A stretch of DNA of 64,000 bases from Pedobacter cryoconitis (GCF_003259615.1 NZ_QLLR01000020.1:41357-105356); one strand, 5' to 3'; shown: positions 34,303-45,019, counted from the stretch's first letter. Numbers and translations: made by a program. The notes: a model not told the origin generated them from the letters alone.

Positions 34303-36534
34303 ATGGATATTTTTGCCAGGAAATACAATTCCATTTTGAAAACAGATCTTTTCCTTATTACGCCTCCCTTTACCCAACTGAATACCCCGTATCCTGCAAC
34401 TGCCTATATCAAAGGGTTTTTAAATACTAAAAATATTTCTTCCACTCAGGCAGATTTGGGTATTGAAGTTATATTGGCTTTATTTTCCAGAAAAGGCCTG
34501 GAAGATCTTTTCTTTCATGCTGAGCAGCTGGCCGATCAGCCAAAAAGTTCGAATGCAAAACGTATTCTTGCTTTAAAAAAAGAGTATATCAGAACCATTG
34601 ATGCGGTTATTGCTTTTCTGCAGGGCAAAAATCCAACCCTGGCTTTGCAAATTTGCCAGGAAGACTTTTTACCGGAAGCCTCGAGGTTTACGCAATTAGA
34701 GGAGCTGGACTGGGCATTTGGTTCAATGGGAACGCAGGACAAAGGGAAACATTTAGCGACACTCTACCTGGAGGATATTTCAGATTTTATTATTGAATGT
34801 ATAGATCAGAATTTTGGGTTTAGCCGTTATGCCGAAAGATTAGGCAGAAGCGCAAATTCCTTTGATGAGCTTTATAAAGCTTTAAATCAAAAGTATACCT
34901 ATATGGATAAACTTTTGATTGAAATTTTAGAAAAGAAGATTGCCGTTGTTCAACCTAAGTTATTTTTAATTTCTGTCCCTTTTCCGGGGAATTTATATGC
35001 CGCTTTCCGCTGTGCACAATATGTGAAAAAGCATTATCCGGAGATTAAAATTTCGATGGGTGGTGGTTTTCCCAATACAGAATTACGTTCGGTTTCTGAC
35101 AAGAGAGTATTTGAATTTTTCGATTATATCTCTTTGGATGACGGGGAATTACCTATTGAACTGATCTACAATTCGATTGTCAAAGCGGGGCCTTTTAACC
35201 TATATAAAAGAACTTTTCTACTGGAAAATGGAGAAGTTACCTATAAAAATGATGCTTTAAGAAGCGATTATAAACAGTTCGATGTAGGCACGCCGGATTA
35301 TAGTGATTTGCAACTCGATCAATACATTTCTGTTATAGAAATTGTAAATCCAATGCACAGGATGTGGAGTGACGGCCGCTGGAACAAATTGACCATGGCA
35401 CATGGATGTTATTGGGGGAAATGTACATTTTGTGATATTTCTTTAGATTACATTAAGGTTTATGAACCCGTTGCAGCTAAACTGATCGTAGACCGGATTG
35501 TAGAATTAAGTGAGAAAACCGGACAAAATGGCTTTCACTTTGTAGATGAGGCTGCACCTCCGGCACTGATGCGCGAAGTCGCACTTGAGATTTTAAGAAG
35601 AGAAATTTCTGTAAGCTGGTGGACGAATATCCGGTTTGAGAAAAGCTTTACCAAAGACTTGTGTATTTTGCTGAAGGCATCGGGTTGTATCGCCGTTTCA
35701 GGAGGTTTAGAGGTGGCATCGGATAGGTTATTAAAGCTCATTGATAAAGGAGTATCCGTTGAACAAGTAGCCCGGGTTACCCGAAATCTGACAGAAGCGG
35801 GCGTACTGGTGCATGCGTATTTGATGTATGGGTATCCGACACAAACTATTCAGGAAACTGTAGACAGTCTGGAAATGGTGAGACAAATGTTTGAAGCTGG
35901 CGTTTTACAGTCTGGCTTCTGGCATCAGTTTGCGATGACTGCACATAGCTCTGTTGGTATGTTTCCCGAAAGGTTCGGGGTAGTTAAAGAGACGGAAGTG
36001 ATCGGAACCTTTGCCAACAATGACATCAACTATATTGATAAAACAGGAATAGATCATGGTAAATTTAGTTTTGGTCTGAAGAAATCGCTTTTCAATTTTA
36101 TGCACGGCATTTGCCTGGATTACAAATTGCAGGACTGGTTTGATTTTAAGATTCCCAAAGTCATGGTCCCTTCAGATTTTATTGAGAAAGCTTTGAAGGA
36201 AGAAAGTAAGTTCGACACTAAACCGACCGCTAAAGTGGTTTGGTTAGGAGGGAAGCCGGAGACAAAATGCTTCGCAAAGAGTAAAAAGGGGAATGCTCTG
36301 GAAACTATGATTTTGACTTTTCACGATAAAAAAGAAACGTTTACTATTCAGACCAATAAAAATGAAGGAGAATGGCTGAGCTCCATCTTAGAGAAAATAA
36401 CGGTTTCCAATACAAAGGTTTATACTTTTCAGGAAATTAAAGCTGATTTTGAAACTACCATGGAATATTTTGAACTGTTCTGGTATTCAAAACCAATTTA
36501 TACTTTAAGAGACTTTGGGCTATTGGTTTTATAA
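34303..36534 (+). CDS. Cobalamin-binding radical SAM protein
   Basis: 743 residues from the ATG at 34303. Region 220-295 looks like a B12-binding domain ('FPGNLYAAFRCAQYVKKHYP', then 'EIKISMGGGFPN'). The radical SAM core carries the cluster site CYWGKCTFC with Cys369, Cys374 and Cys377, a CX4CX2C spacing rather than the usual CX3CX2C. 'HFVDEAAPPALMREV' and 'VSGGLEVASDRLLKLIDKGV' are standard core strands. The product is unknown; B12-radical SAM enzymes methylate or rearrange peptides, lipids and antibiotics. No precursor peptide or biosynthetic gene was recognised beside it. Confidence 0.85.
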   Translation: MDIFARKYNSILKTDLFLITPPFTQLNTPYPATAYIKGFLNTKNISSTQADLGIEVILALFSRKGLEDLFFHAEQLADQPKSSNAKRILALKKEYIRTIDAVIAFLQGKNPTLALQICQEDFLPEASRFTQLEELDWAFGSMGTQDKGKHLATLYLEDISDFIIECIDQNFGFSRYAERLGRSANSFDELYKALNQKYTYMDKLLIEILEKKIAVVQPKLFLISVPFPGNLYAAFRCAQYVKKHYPEIKISMGGGFPNTELRSVSDKRVFEFFDYISLDDGELPIELIYNSIVKAGPFNLYKRTFLLENGEVTYKNDALRSDYKQFDVGTPDYSDLQLDQYISVIEIVNPMHRMWSDGRWNKLTMAHGCYWGKCTFCDISLDYIKVYEPVAAKLIVDRIVELSEKTGQNGFHFVDEAAPPALMREVALEILRREISVSWWTNIRFEKSFTKDLCILLKASGCIAVSGGLEVASDRLLKLIDKGVSVEQVARVTRNLTEAGVLVHAYLMYGYPTQTIQETVDSLEMVRQMFEAGVLQSGFWHQFAMTAHSSVGMFPERFGVVKETEVIGTFANNDINYIDKTGIDHGKFSFGLKKSLFNFMHGICLDYKLQDWFDFKIPKVMVPSDFIEKALKEESKFDTKPTAKVVWLGGKPETKCFAKSKKGNALETMILTFHDKKETFTIQTNKNEGEWLSSILEKITVSNTKVYTFQEIKADFETTMEYFELFWYSKPIYTLRDFGLLVL

Positions 36535-36541
36535 CCCAAAG
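36513..36541. terminator. Hairpin overlapping the radical SAM gene end
   Basis: CTTTGGG (36513-36519) pairs with CCCAAAG (36535-36541) across the stop codon of the radical SAM gene. Moderate stem, possibly a terminator for this convergent pair. Confidence 0.4.
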
Positions 36542-36551
36542 TTCCAATTCT

Positions 36552-38924
36552 TTATTCGTATTTCAGCGCTTGTACAGGGTTGGCTTTTGCAGCTTTGTAA
36601 GCCTGAAAACTAATCGTCAGCAAGGCAATGAGTGCTGTTCCCCCTATGGAGCTCAATAGTACCAAAAATGAAATAGTTGTTCTGAACTCAAAACTAGTCA
36701 GCCACCTGTTCATCAGGTAATAAGCTAAAGGCACGCCAATACATGCAGCCACAAATACCATTTTCAGAAATGAAACTGAGAGTATTTGCATGATATTACC
36801 TACCGAAGCGCCCAGCACGCGGCGTACCCCAAACTCTTTGGTACGTTGTTCTGCGCTATAAGTGACCAGCCCATAAAGCCCCATACAAGAGATTAGTATG
36901 GCTATGCCTCCAAACAAGTTAACCAGAATACCGAGAATGTTTTCTGAGTGCATTTTTCTGGAATACAATTCATTGACGAACCCGATTTCCACAGGATATT
37001 CCGGACTGATATTTTTGGCAACTGCCGAGATCAGTGCTATGTTTTTACTCAGACTATTGGCAGGATTTAACTGCATATTAATGATCCCGCCTTCATTTTT
37101 ACTGAAATTGATGACCATCTGGCGGCCCGATCGATAAGGAGAATCCCAGTTAAAATCTTTAAAAACACCAATCACCTTCAATTGATTTCCAAAGAGTTTT
37201 ACAGTGGTTCCCACAGGATCTTTAAGCTTCATGACCTTCACTGCCGTACTGCTTAACAGGATTGCGGCAGTATCTGAGGCAAAATCCCTCGAGAAATCGC
37301 GGCCCGATATTAACTCTACCCCGGTTGTTTTTACAAAATCATAAGAGGTTTGCAAACGGTTGAAGACAATTTCCTTTCCCCTTTGTTCCATTCCCGGCCA
37401 TTCCAATCCATAAAACCAATTACCGACCCTGGTCATGCTCTGAGAAGACTGGTTTACGGAAGTAACTGCGCCGGTTTTCAACGCCTGCGCTTTGAACAAT
37501 TCAAACTTACCAAACAGTTCCCCATCCTGGGGTAACTCAGCAAGCAAATTGATATTATAGCCTACCGGTCTGTTCTTGATGAACTGCATCTGTTTATAAA
37601 TCACCAGGGTAGCGATGATCAGCATAATGGCAAAACTAAACTGTGTAACTACCAGTACCTGCCTCAGATTGACAGGAATGAGCTTCGCCCTTGCTGTTTT
37701 CTTTTTTAAAGTCTGAATTGGATTAAAGGAAGAAAGAAACAGCGCCGGATAGGCTCCGGACAACAAGCCAGTCACCAGTGCTATAGAGAAAATACCCAGC
37801 CAATAACCAGTATTGCCATAATCAATTGTAATATCTATTTGCAGCAGGTTATTGAACAGGGGCAAACTGACTTCAACAATGGCGGCAGCAATCAGCACCG
37901 CCACTGCAGTCAGTACCATAGCTTCGGTCAGGAATTGAGTAATCAAAGAGCCCCGTGTTGCACCAATGGTTTTCTTGATACCCACTTCCTTTGCCCTGCG
38001 CTCTGATTTAGCGGTAGCCATATTCATGAAATTGATGCAGGCGACAAGCAAAATACCAAAGGCCAGTGCAATAAAAAGATAAATACGCTCTATCTCTCCA
38101 CCAACACTTTTGCCGTTCAGAAATTCACCATGTAAATGTTTATCCGATAAAGGGAACAGGAAATTCTCATTCTTTTGCGCGGTATAATTTTCATTGAACA
38201 GCTTTTTTACCTTCGCATTAATCGCATCTATAGTCGCCGGATTATTCACCCGGGCCATGGCCAGAAAGCTAAAATCTCCCCAGCCAGGATTTTTAACGTA
38301 ACTGTTTATACTTTCAAAAAAAGACCAGGGCATCAAATAATCAAACCTGAGTGAAGTATTGGCAGGCAGATTTTTGATGACACCAGTTACCTTTAAATTA
38401 TTTGCATTTTTATACCTGACAGTTTTATTCAGCACATCTGTAGTGCCAAATAAAAGTATGGCCGTCTCCTGTGTCAATACAATCGAATTTGGCGTATTTA
38501 ATGCAGTATTGGGATTACCAGCTATGAACTCGTAATTAAAAACTTTAAGTATATCCGGATCAGCGAAAAGGTCCACTCTATTAAATACTTTTTGCGCATT
38601 GGCAATAGGTGACCTGTCACCACCACCAATTCTGGTAATCACATCCACCTCTGGTATTTTAGCCTTAATAGCCATTGCAATCCCGTTTCCAGGTGAAAAT
38701 CCTGTACTTGTAATCTTTCCGGAAGCATCCTGAAAATTGGTCATCACCTGGTATATTTTGTCCGCGTCCTTAAAATGACGGTCAAAATCCCGCTCATAAT
38801 TCACATATAATAAAAGCAGCAAGCAGGCAGACAAACCAATCGCCAGACCAATAATATTAATCACAGAAGAAGTCTTATTCCTCCAGAGATTACGCAAAGC
38901 GATTTTTAAATTGAGTCTGAACAT
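36552..38924 (-). CDS. MacB/FtsX-type ABC transporter permease
   Basis: 790 residues from the ATG at 38924, with the common Bacteroidota opening 'MFRLNLKIALRNLWRNK'; a start six codons earlier (38942) cannot be excluded. Two periplasmic MacB core domains alternate with FtsX membrane segments: one N-terminal helix (about 20-42), a cluster near 280-430, and a C-terminal cluster near 660-790. 'SERRAKEVGIKKTIGATRGS' and 'EQRTKEFGVRRVLGASVGN' are the paired coupling motifs. No ATPase gene is adjacent, so the nucleotide-binding partner lies elsewhere. Such permeases act as mechanotransmission pumps or envelope stress modules. Confidence 0.88.
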   Translation of the reverse strand: MFRLNLKIALRNLWRNKTSSVINIIGLAIGLSACLLLLLYVNYERDFDRHFKDADKIYQVMTNFQDASGKITSTGFSPGNGIAMAIKAKIPEVDVITRIGGGDRSPIANAQKVFNRVDLFADPDILKVFNYEFIAGNPNTALNTPNSIVLTQETAILLFGTTDVLNKTVRYKNANNLKVTGVIKNLPANTSLRFDYLMPWSFFESINSYVKNPGWGDFSFLAMARVNNPATIDAINAKVKKLFNENYTAQKNENFLFPLSDKHLHGEFLNGKSVGGEIERIYLFIALAFGILLVACINFMNMATAKSERRAKEVGIKKTIGATRGSLITQFLTEAMVLTAVAVLIAAAIVEVSLPLFNNLLQIDITIDYGNTGYWLGIFSIALVTGLLSGAYPALFLSSFNPIQTLKKKTARAKLIPVNLRQVLVVTQFSFAIMLIIATLVIYKQMQFIKNRPVGYNINLLAELPQDGELFGKFELFKAQALKTGAVTSVNQSSQSMTRVGNWFYGLEWPGMEQRGKEIVFNRLQTSYDFVKTTGVELISGRDFSRDFASDTAAILLSSTAVKVMKLKDPVGTTVKLFGNQLKVIGVFKDFNWDSPYRSGRQMVINFSKNEGGIINMQLNPANSLSKNIALISAVAKNISPEYPVEIGFVNELYSRKMHSENILGILVNLFGGIAILISCMGLYGLVTYSAEQRTKEFGVRRVLGASVGNIMQILSVSFLKMVFVAACIGVPLAYYLMNRWLTSFEFRTTISFLVLLSSIGGTALIALLTISFQAYKAAKANPVQALKYE

Positions 38925-39182
38925 GTCAGTGTAGTTTATCAATTAAAATAAATACAATTGATTTGCAATTTACCAAGTTTGTGCCAAGAGTAGTTAATGT
39001 TTTAATGTGCTGTTTTACAGTGTTTTATTTTTGAAACTTTAAGCTAGCTGTTCATTATCGGACGGTTGGCGTACACTGCCGGACAGTAATAGCTTAAAGA
39101 ATACGAAACTTTATTTTTTTTGCGCTGTTTTTCTGGAAATAATCAAAGCCTTAAATTTTATAAAAAGATAACAATTCATCAT

Positions 39183-41009
39183 ATGGATATATTGAAAAGA
39201 GAGATAGGCGTAAATTTTAATTCGGATCATATAGCTGCGGTTAAAGTTTGGGCACCAAAGGCAACTCAGGTAGCTATTCAAACCGGAGAATTGTTACTGG
39301 AGCTAACGCCGGATTTGTTTGGTTACTGGTCACTTCCTACAGCACTGATCAAACCTGGTGATCGCTACGAGTTTATCCTGGATAATGACCAGCGGTTAGC
39401 CGATCCGGCATCTTTATCTCAACCTGATGGTGTGCATGGTAGTTCGCTGGCCATTGATACACGTTACAACTGGACAGATGCTGACTGGGAAAATATTCCT
39501 TTACAAGACTATATTTTTTATGAAATACATACAGGTACTTTTAGCCATGATGGAACTTTTAAGGGGATAGCTGATCATCTTGATCATTTAGTTAACCTTG
39601 GCATTACCGCAATTGAGCTGATGCCTGTGGCCTCGTTTCCGGGGAAGCGAAATTGGGGTTATGATGGTGTTTTTCCTTTTTCAGTGCAAGAGTCTTATGG
39701 AGGCGCGGCGGGTTTGCAGCAACTCGTTGATTTATGTCATCAAAAGGGCCTTGCCGTTGTGCTGGATGTGGTCTATAACCATGTGGGGCCTGAAGGGAAC
39801 TATCTGGATGCTTTCGGGCCATATTTTACTGATAAGTATAAAACACCCTGGGGCAATGCAATCAATTTTGACGATCAGGGAAGCGATGGGGTCCGGAATT
39901 ATTTCATAGAAAATGTACTGATGTGGTTTCGGGATTTTCACATTGATGCCTTAAGACTTGACGCAGTTCATGCCATTAAGGATTTCGGTGCGCTGCATAT
40001 TCTGGAAGAGATCAGGTGCCATACCAGCTTTTTGCTGGAGAAAACCGGGCGCAAACATTACCTGATTGCGGAATGTGATTTGAACGATCCACGCTATATT
40101 ACTCCGATTGACGAGAATGGATTTGGAATGAATGCGCAATGGGTAGATGAATTTCACCATGCCTTGCGGGTAACTGCCGGGGAGCCTGCTAAAGGATATT
40201 ATAAAGATTTTTCAGGTATACAACATCTTGCCAAGTCTTATACAGACGCTTATGTTTATACGGGCATGTATTCGGTTGTACGTGAAAAAACATTTGGGCG
40301 TATGCCTATAGGGAAGTCCGCAGATCATTTTGTGGTCTTTTCTCAAAATCATGACCAGACTGGTAACAGGATGCTGGGAGAGCGTACCAGTAAACTGTTT
40401 AGTTTTGAAATGTATAAGCTCATGGCTGGTGCTGTACTGTTTTCGCCGTTTTTACCTTTATTATTTATGGGAGAGGAGTGGGGGGAAACCAACCCGTTTC
40501 TTTACTTCGTTGACCATTCAGACCCAAAGTTAATAGCGCAGGTCAGAAAAGGCAGAAAGGAAGAGTTTGCAGCCATGTTTGATCAAGGAGAAACCCCTGA
40601 TCCGCAAGATGAAGCTACCTTTAATCAATCCAGGTTAAATTGGGAACTGATTGGCGAGCATCGGCATGCTTGTATTTTCAGTTATTATCAGCAACTCATT
40701 TTCCTTCGTAAAAAATACCTGAGTTCTGCTGCGCATAAAGCGCCGGAAGTCCGTGTTTTAGCGGCACAAAATTGTTTGTTATTGGAAAGAAAGTGTGCCG
40801 ACCCTACGCAGCTTGTCTGGTGTGTGCTGAATTTTTCTACGCAGCAGTTCGTACTGGATATTCCCGATCATATCGTTATTTTAAAAGAGCTGGTTAACTC
40901 GGCCTCCTCGACGTGGCTTGGTCCCGGCGAACCAGCTACAGAAGACCTTACTCATCAAATTATTGTGCCTTCAGAATCTTTCATTGCTTATTCCGCTAAA
41001 TATGTTTAA
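39183..41009 (+). CDS. treZ: Malto-oligosyltrehalose trehalohydrolase
   Basis: 608 residues from the ATG at 39183. GH13 enzyme that releases trehalose from maltooligosyl trehalose, the second step of the TreY/TreZ route from glycogen or maltodextrin. An N-terminal CBM48-like domain ('VKVWAPKATQVAIQ') precedes the barrel. Catalytic residues: nucleophile Asp260 ('ALRLDAVH'), acid/base Glu297 ('LIAECDLNDP') and the transition-state Asp in 'FSQNHDQTGNR'. The 'HHALRVTAGEPAKGYYKDF' stretch is specific to TreZ. The stop codon overlaps the start of the treY fusion gene by 8 bp. Confidence 0.92.
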   Translation: MDILKREIGVNFNSDHIAAVKVWAPKATQVAIQTGELLLELTPDLFGYWSLPTALIKPGDRYEFILDNDQRLADPASLSQPDGVHGSSLAIDTRYNWTDADWENIPLQDYIFYEIHTGTFSHDGTFKGIADHLDHLVNLGITAIELMPVASFPGKRNWGYDGVFPFSVQESYGGAAGLQQLVDLCHQKGLAVVLDVVYNHVGPEGNYLDAFGPYFTDKYKTPWGNAINFDDQGSDGVRNYFIENVLMWFRDFHIDALRLDAVHAIKDFGALHILEEIRCHTSFLLEKTGRKHYLIAECDLNDPRYITPIDENGFGMNAQWVDEFHHALRVTAGEPAKGYYKDFSGIQHLAKSYTDAYVYTGMYSVVREKTFGRMPIGKSADHFVVFSQNHDQTGNRMLGERTSKLFSFEMYKLMAGAVLFSPFLPLLFMGEEWGETNPFLYFVDHSDPKLIAQVRKGRKEEFAAMFDQGETPDPQDEATFNQSRLNWELIGEHRHACIFSYYQQLIFLRKKYLSSAAHKAPEVRVLAAQNCLLLERKCADPTQLVWCVLNFSTQQFVLDIPDHIVILKELVNSASSTWLGPGEPATEDLTHQIIVPSESFIAYSAKYV

Positions 41010-44000
41010 TCCGATTTCCACTTACCGCATTCAATTTCATGCCGGTTTTACTTTTAATGATTTTCGTAAATTAATTCCCTATTACCATCACCTTGGCGTA
41101 AAGACAATTTACGCTTCACCAATTTTTACGGCTGTTCCCGGAAGCATGCACGGTTATGATGGCATAAATCCAGTGCAGATTAATCCGGAGATTGGTTCAA
41201 TAACTGAACTGAGGCTGATTGCTAAAGAACTGGCCGCTTTGAAAATGGGCTGGATACAAGATATTGTCCCTAATCATATGGCTTATGATTACAGGAACCC
41301 GTGGTTAATGGATGTTTTGAAAAAAGGAGAAGATTCAAAATATAGAAATCATTTTGACATCATTTCCCCGAATTTAGCTACAGAACCACTAATGGCTCCA
41401 TTTTTAGGGGAGAGTTTGGAGCAGGAAATTGCAAATGAAAACCTGGTACTGATCCAGCAAAAAAAGGAATGGTTTTTAAAATATCATGAAAGTTACTGGC
41501 CATTGAGAACAGGGACAAACTTAAGGGGTTCGGTCCGGGAGATTGCTGATCAGCAGTTTTACCGGTTGTGTTCTTACCAGGAAACTAATGAACGGATAAA
41601 TTATCGCCGCTTTTTTACGGTGAACAGTTTAATCTGTCTGAATATGCAATTGAAAGCTACATTTGACGATTTTCATGTTTTGATTAAAGAATTGATCACG
41701 CAAAATATATTCCAGGGATTGAGAATTGATCATATCGATGGGCTTTTTGACCCGCTGCAATACCTTGAAAATTTAAGAGCCCTTTGCGGGGATGATGTCT
41801 ATATTGTTGCGGAGAAAATTCTGGAACCCGGCGAGATTTTACCCTCAGCATGGCCAATTCAGGGAACTACAGGTTATGATTACCTCGGATTAGCTAATCA
41901 ATTGTATACCAATGAGCAGGCGGAAAAAAAGTTTAACAACTTCTATGAAAACCTGACCGATGACGATACGGCTATTGAAGAACAGATCCGTGAAAAGAAG
42001 CGTAAAATTCTAAGTACTGCGATGCAGGGAGAGCTGGAGAATCTCTTCAAATTTCTGCTGAATATTTTGCCTGAGGGATCGGAACGACTGACAAATGAAG
42101 ATTTTGAGGCATTTAAATACATCATTTCTGAGCTCCTGATTCAATGTCCTGTTTACCGTTTCTATGGAAATGCTTATCCGCTGCCCCAACAGGAAATAGA
42201 AGGCATGGAAAAGTTGTTTGCAGCACTGGAAAAAGAGAAGAATTTATCAAGACCTGTTCAATTGATTAAAAAGGCACTGCTTTATGATCATATCTCTTTT
42301 TATCAAAGATTGATGCAATTTTCGGGGCCATTAATGGCGAAGGGGGTGGAAGATACTTTAATGTATACTTACAACAGGCATATTGGAAATAACGAAGTTG
42401 GAGATTCTCCGGCAGTTTTCGGACTAAGGGCTGCAGATTTTCATGAGGCTATTTTAGACAGAGCTGAAAACTGGCCATTGACTATGAATGCGACAGCTAC
42501 GCATGATACCAAGCGCGGAGAAGATGCAAGGGCAAGATTGAGTATCCTGACCGATCTTAAAGGCGAATGGCTTCAGCAGGTAAAGAATTGGAGAACACTG
42601 AATTTAACACCTGGAGCTGCACCCGATGAAAATGATGAGTATTTTATTTATCAGACTTTAGTTTCCACTTATGATGAGCGGGAAGCCACTGAAGTTTATC
42701 AAAATAGATTTCTTGACTATATTCAAAAGGCTTTACGCGAGGCTAAAGAGAAATCAGGATGGGAAAACCCAGACGTGGATTATGAAGCGGCAACCAGTGC
42801 TTTTGTGATCAGAATATTGGATACTAAACGTGAATTCTGGACGGTTTTTAGTAATTTTTTCCGAAGGCTCACTAATCTGGGTGTGATAAAATCATTATCT
42901 TCTTTAATTCTTAAACATGGAGTTCCGGGGATTCCTGATACTTATCAAGGGACTGAACTTTGGGACTTCAGTATGGTAGATCCTGATAACCGAAGGCCGG
43001 TTGATTATGAATTACGCAAACAATACCTGGATGATTTTTCAAAGAAATCGTTCAGTATTAAATTATTGTGGCAGGAAAGTTCAGCTGGGGAAATTAAGTT
43101 ATTGATCTTACAGAAACTGCTGAAGTTCAGAGCAGCATATGCTGAATTATTCAGGTTTGGATTATATATTCCTTTAAAAGTTACAGGGGTGAATGCTGCT
43201 GATTTTATTGCTTTTGCGCGAAGATATAAAACAGACTGGGCCATATTTGTGGTACCTGTAAATATGGTGACGTTATTGGACGACCAGAAGAGTTTGCATT
43301 TTGAATTAGGAGATACTCAGGTTGTTTTACCTGCTGATGCTCCCCCTTGTTATATAGATTTAATTGATAATCAGCCTTGTAAAGTTGAAAATGGTATTCT
43401 GGTATTACAAGATGTTTTTAAATCAGTACCGTTTGGGGTGTTCCATCAAAAAGTTGAGCACCAGGAAAGGGGAGCGGGGGTCTTAGCGCACATTACCTCA
43501 ATCCCTTCTGCATTTGGTATTGGCGATATTGGACCAGAGGCGATTAATTTCCTTGATTTTCTAGCTTCCGGTGGTCAAAAGTACTGGCAGATATTACCTT
43601 TAAATCCTGTTTTAGCTACGCAGGCTTATTCTCCGTACGCATCCAGCTCGGTAATGGCTGTGAACCCTATTTTAATTAGTCCGGAGCTCCTGCTCAAGGA
43701 TGGATTGCTGGAAAAGCGTGATTTAAAAGGAATGCAGCAAAAAGCAAAAAAAAAGGTCAATTTTTATTCAGTCGTTGAAAAGAAAAAGATATTATTAAGC
43801 TTAGCTTATCAGCGGTTTAAACAAAAATCTGATGGGGAAGATCAGGAGTTTTCGGACTTCTCTGCTAACCAGGCTTACTGGCTGGAAGATTATGCGTTAT
43901 ATGAGGTTATAAAAACATTAAATGATGATCAGCCCTGGTTTGAATGGTCAAGGGAGCTGAAGGGCAGAGACCTGGCCGCTTTAACTGAAGTTAAAGAGCG

Positions 44001-44964
44001 GAATGCGGACAAAATAAATGAGATTAAATGGTACCAATTTGTGTTTTTCAAGCAGTGGAACCAATTGAAGGCGCATGCTATTAGTTTAAATATTAAGTTG
44101 ATTGGTGACCTGCCATTTTATGCTGCGCTGGATTCTGCTGATGTATGGTCAAACCAGAGTTTATTTGAGGTTAATTCTTCAGGAGAAATGAAAGCGGTTG
44201 CAGGAGTTCCGCCAGATTATTTTAATGCTGACGGACAGCTTTGGGGCATGCCTGTTTACAATTGGAAAGCGATGGAAAAGTCGAAGTACGATTGGTGGGT
44301 TCAACGAATAAAGAGAAACATGGATTTATATGATTTAATTCGTTTGGATCACTTCCGCGCATTTTCGTCTTATTGGGAAGTTCCTGCAGGAAGCAGTTCT
44401 GCAAAATTCGGCAGTTGGAAAAAAGGGCCGGGCAAACCTCTTTTTGATGCTTTGATCGCAAAGTTCGGAACTATTCCTGTTATCGCCGAAGATCTGGGAG
44501 AAATTGACGCTGAAGTTGTAGCGCTCCGTGATCAATATCAGCTGCCTGGCATGAAAGTCTTACAATTTGCTTTTGGAGAAGATAGCCCGGTGTCTGTTCA
44601 CGCGCCTCATAATTTTACTACTGTAAACTGCCTGGTTTATACCGGAACCCATGATAATAATACGACCAGAAACTGGTACGAGAAAGATATTGATAAGGAT
44701 GCCAGGCTAATGATTGCGAGTTATACAGGGGTAAAGGTTTCTAAAAGAAATATCTCAGAAACATTGATCAGGTTAGCGTATGCTTCAACAGCAAATATTG
44801 TCATTGTTCCGATACAGGATATTCTGAATAAAGGGGCAAAGGCAAGGATGAACGTTCCCGCATCTATTAAGCGAAATTGGGTATGGAGAATTAAACCAAA
44901 GGAATTAAATGATATTATAGGAAGTTATCTTAATGATTTAGTGAGGCGTTATAGCCGTTTTTAA
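41002..44964 (+). CDS. treY-malQ: Malto-oligosyltrehalose synthase fused to 4-alpha-glucanotransferase
   Basis: 1320 residues, two enzymes in one chain. Residues 1 to about 810 are TreY (GH13): 'QDIVPNHMAYD', nucleophile Asp243 ('LRIDHIDG'), acid/base Glu271 ('VAEKILEPGE') and 'TATHDTKRGEDARAR', which converts the reducing end of maltodextrin to a trehalosyl unit. Residues about 820-1320 are MalQ (GH77): 'SIPSAFGIGDIGP', nucleophile Asp1116 ('LDHFRAF'), acid/base Glu1163 ('AEDLGE') and 'GTHDNNT'. MalQ would lengthen short maltodextrins to good TreY substrates. The ATG at 41002 overlaps treZ by 8 bp. A MalQ-TreY bifunctional family is known; here TreY comes first. Confidence 0.9.
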   Translation: MFNPISTYRIQFHAGFTFNDFRKLIPYYHHLGVKTIYASPIFTAVPGSMHGYDGINPVQINPEIGSITELRLIAKELAALKMGWIQDIVPNHMAYDYRNPWLMDVLKKGEDSKYRNHFDIISPNLATEPLMAPFLGESLEQEIANENLVLIQQKKEWFLKYHESYWPLRTGTNLRGSVREIADQQFYRLCSYQETNERINYRRFFTVNSLICLNMQLKATFDDFHVLIKELITQNIFQGLRIDHIDGLFDPLQYLENLRALCGDDVYIVAEKILEPGEILPSAWPIQGTTGYDYLGLANQLYTNEQAEKKFNNFYENLTDDDTAIEEQIREKKRKILSTAMQGELENLFKFLLNILPEGSERLTNEDFEAFKYIISELLIQCPVYRFYGNAYPLPQQEIEGMEKLFAALEKEKNLSRPVQLIKKALLYDHISFYQRLMQFSGPLMAKGVEDTLMYTYNRHIGNNEVGDSPAVFGLRAADFHEAILDRAENWPLTMNATATHDTKRGEDARARLSILTDLKGEWLQQVKNWRTLNLTPGAAPDENDEYFIYQTLVSTYDEREATEVYQNRFLDYIQKALREAKEKSGWENPDVDYEAATSAFVIRILDTKREFWTVFSNFFRRLTNLGVIKSLSSLILKHGVPGIPDTYQGTELWDFSMVDPDNRRPVDYELRKQYLDDFSKKSFSIKLLWQESSAGEIKLLILQKLLKFRAAYAELFRFGLYIPLKVTGVNAADFIAFARRYKTDWAIFVVPVNMVTLLDDQKSLHFELGDTQVVLPADAPPCYIDLIDNQPCKVENGILVLQDVFKSVPFGVFHQKVEHQERGAGVLAHITSIPSAFGIGDIGPEAINFLDFLASGGQKYWQILPLNPVLATQAYSPYASSSVMAVNPILISPELLLKDGLLEKRDLKGMQQKAKKKVNFYSVVEKKKILLSLAYQRFKQKSDGEDQEFSDFSANQAYWLEDYALYEVIKTLNDDQPWFEWSRELKGRDLAALTEVKERNADKINEIKWYQFVFFKQWNQLKAHAISLNIKLIGDLPFYAALDSADVWSNQSLFEVNSSGEMKAVAGVPPDYFNADGQLWGMPVYNWKAMEKSKYDWWVQRIKRNMDLYDLIRLDHFRAFSSYWEVPAGSSSAKFGSWKKGPGKPLFDALIAKFGTIPVIAEDLGEIDAEVVALRDQYQLPGMKVLQFAFGEDSPVSVHAPHNFTTVNCLVYTGTHDNNTTRNWYEKDIDKDARLMIASYTGVKVSKRNISETLIRLAYASTANIVIVPIQDILNKGAKARMNVPASIKRNWVWRIKPKELNDIIGSYLNDLVRRYSRF

Positions 44965-45019
44965 GAGTATTGAGTAGTAAGGTGGGAATATCAGGATAGT
45001 AAAGTAAGAGTATTAAAAT

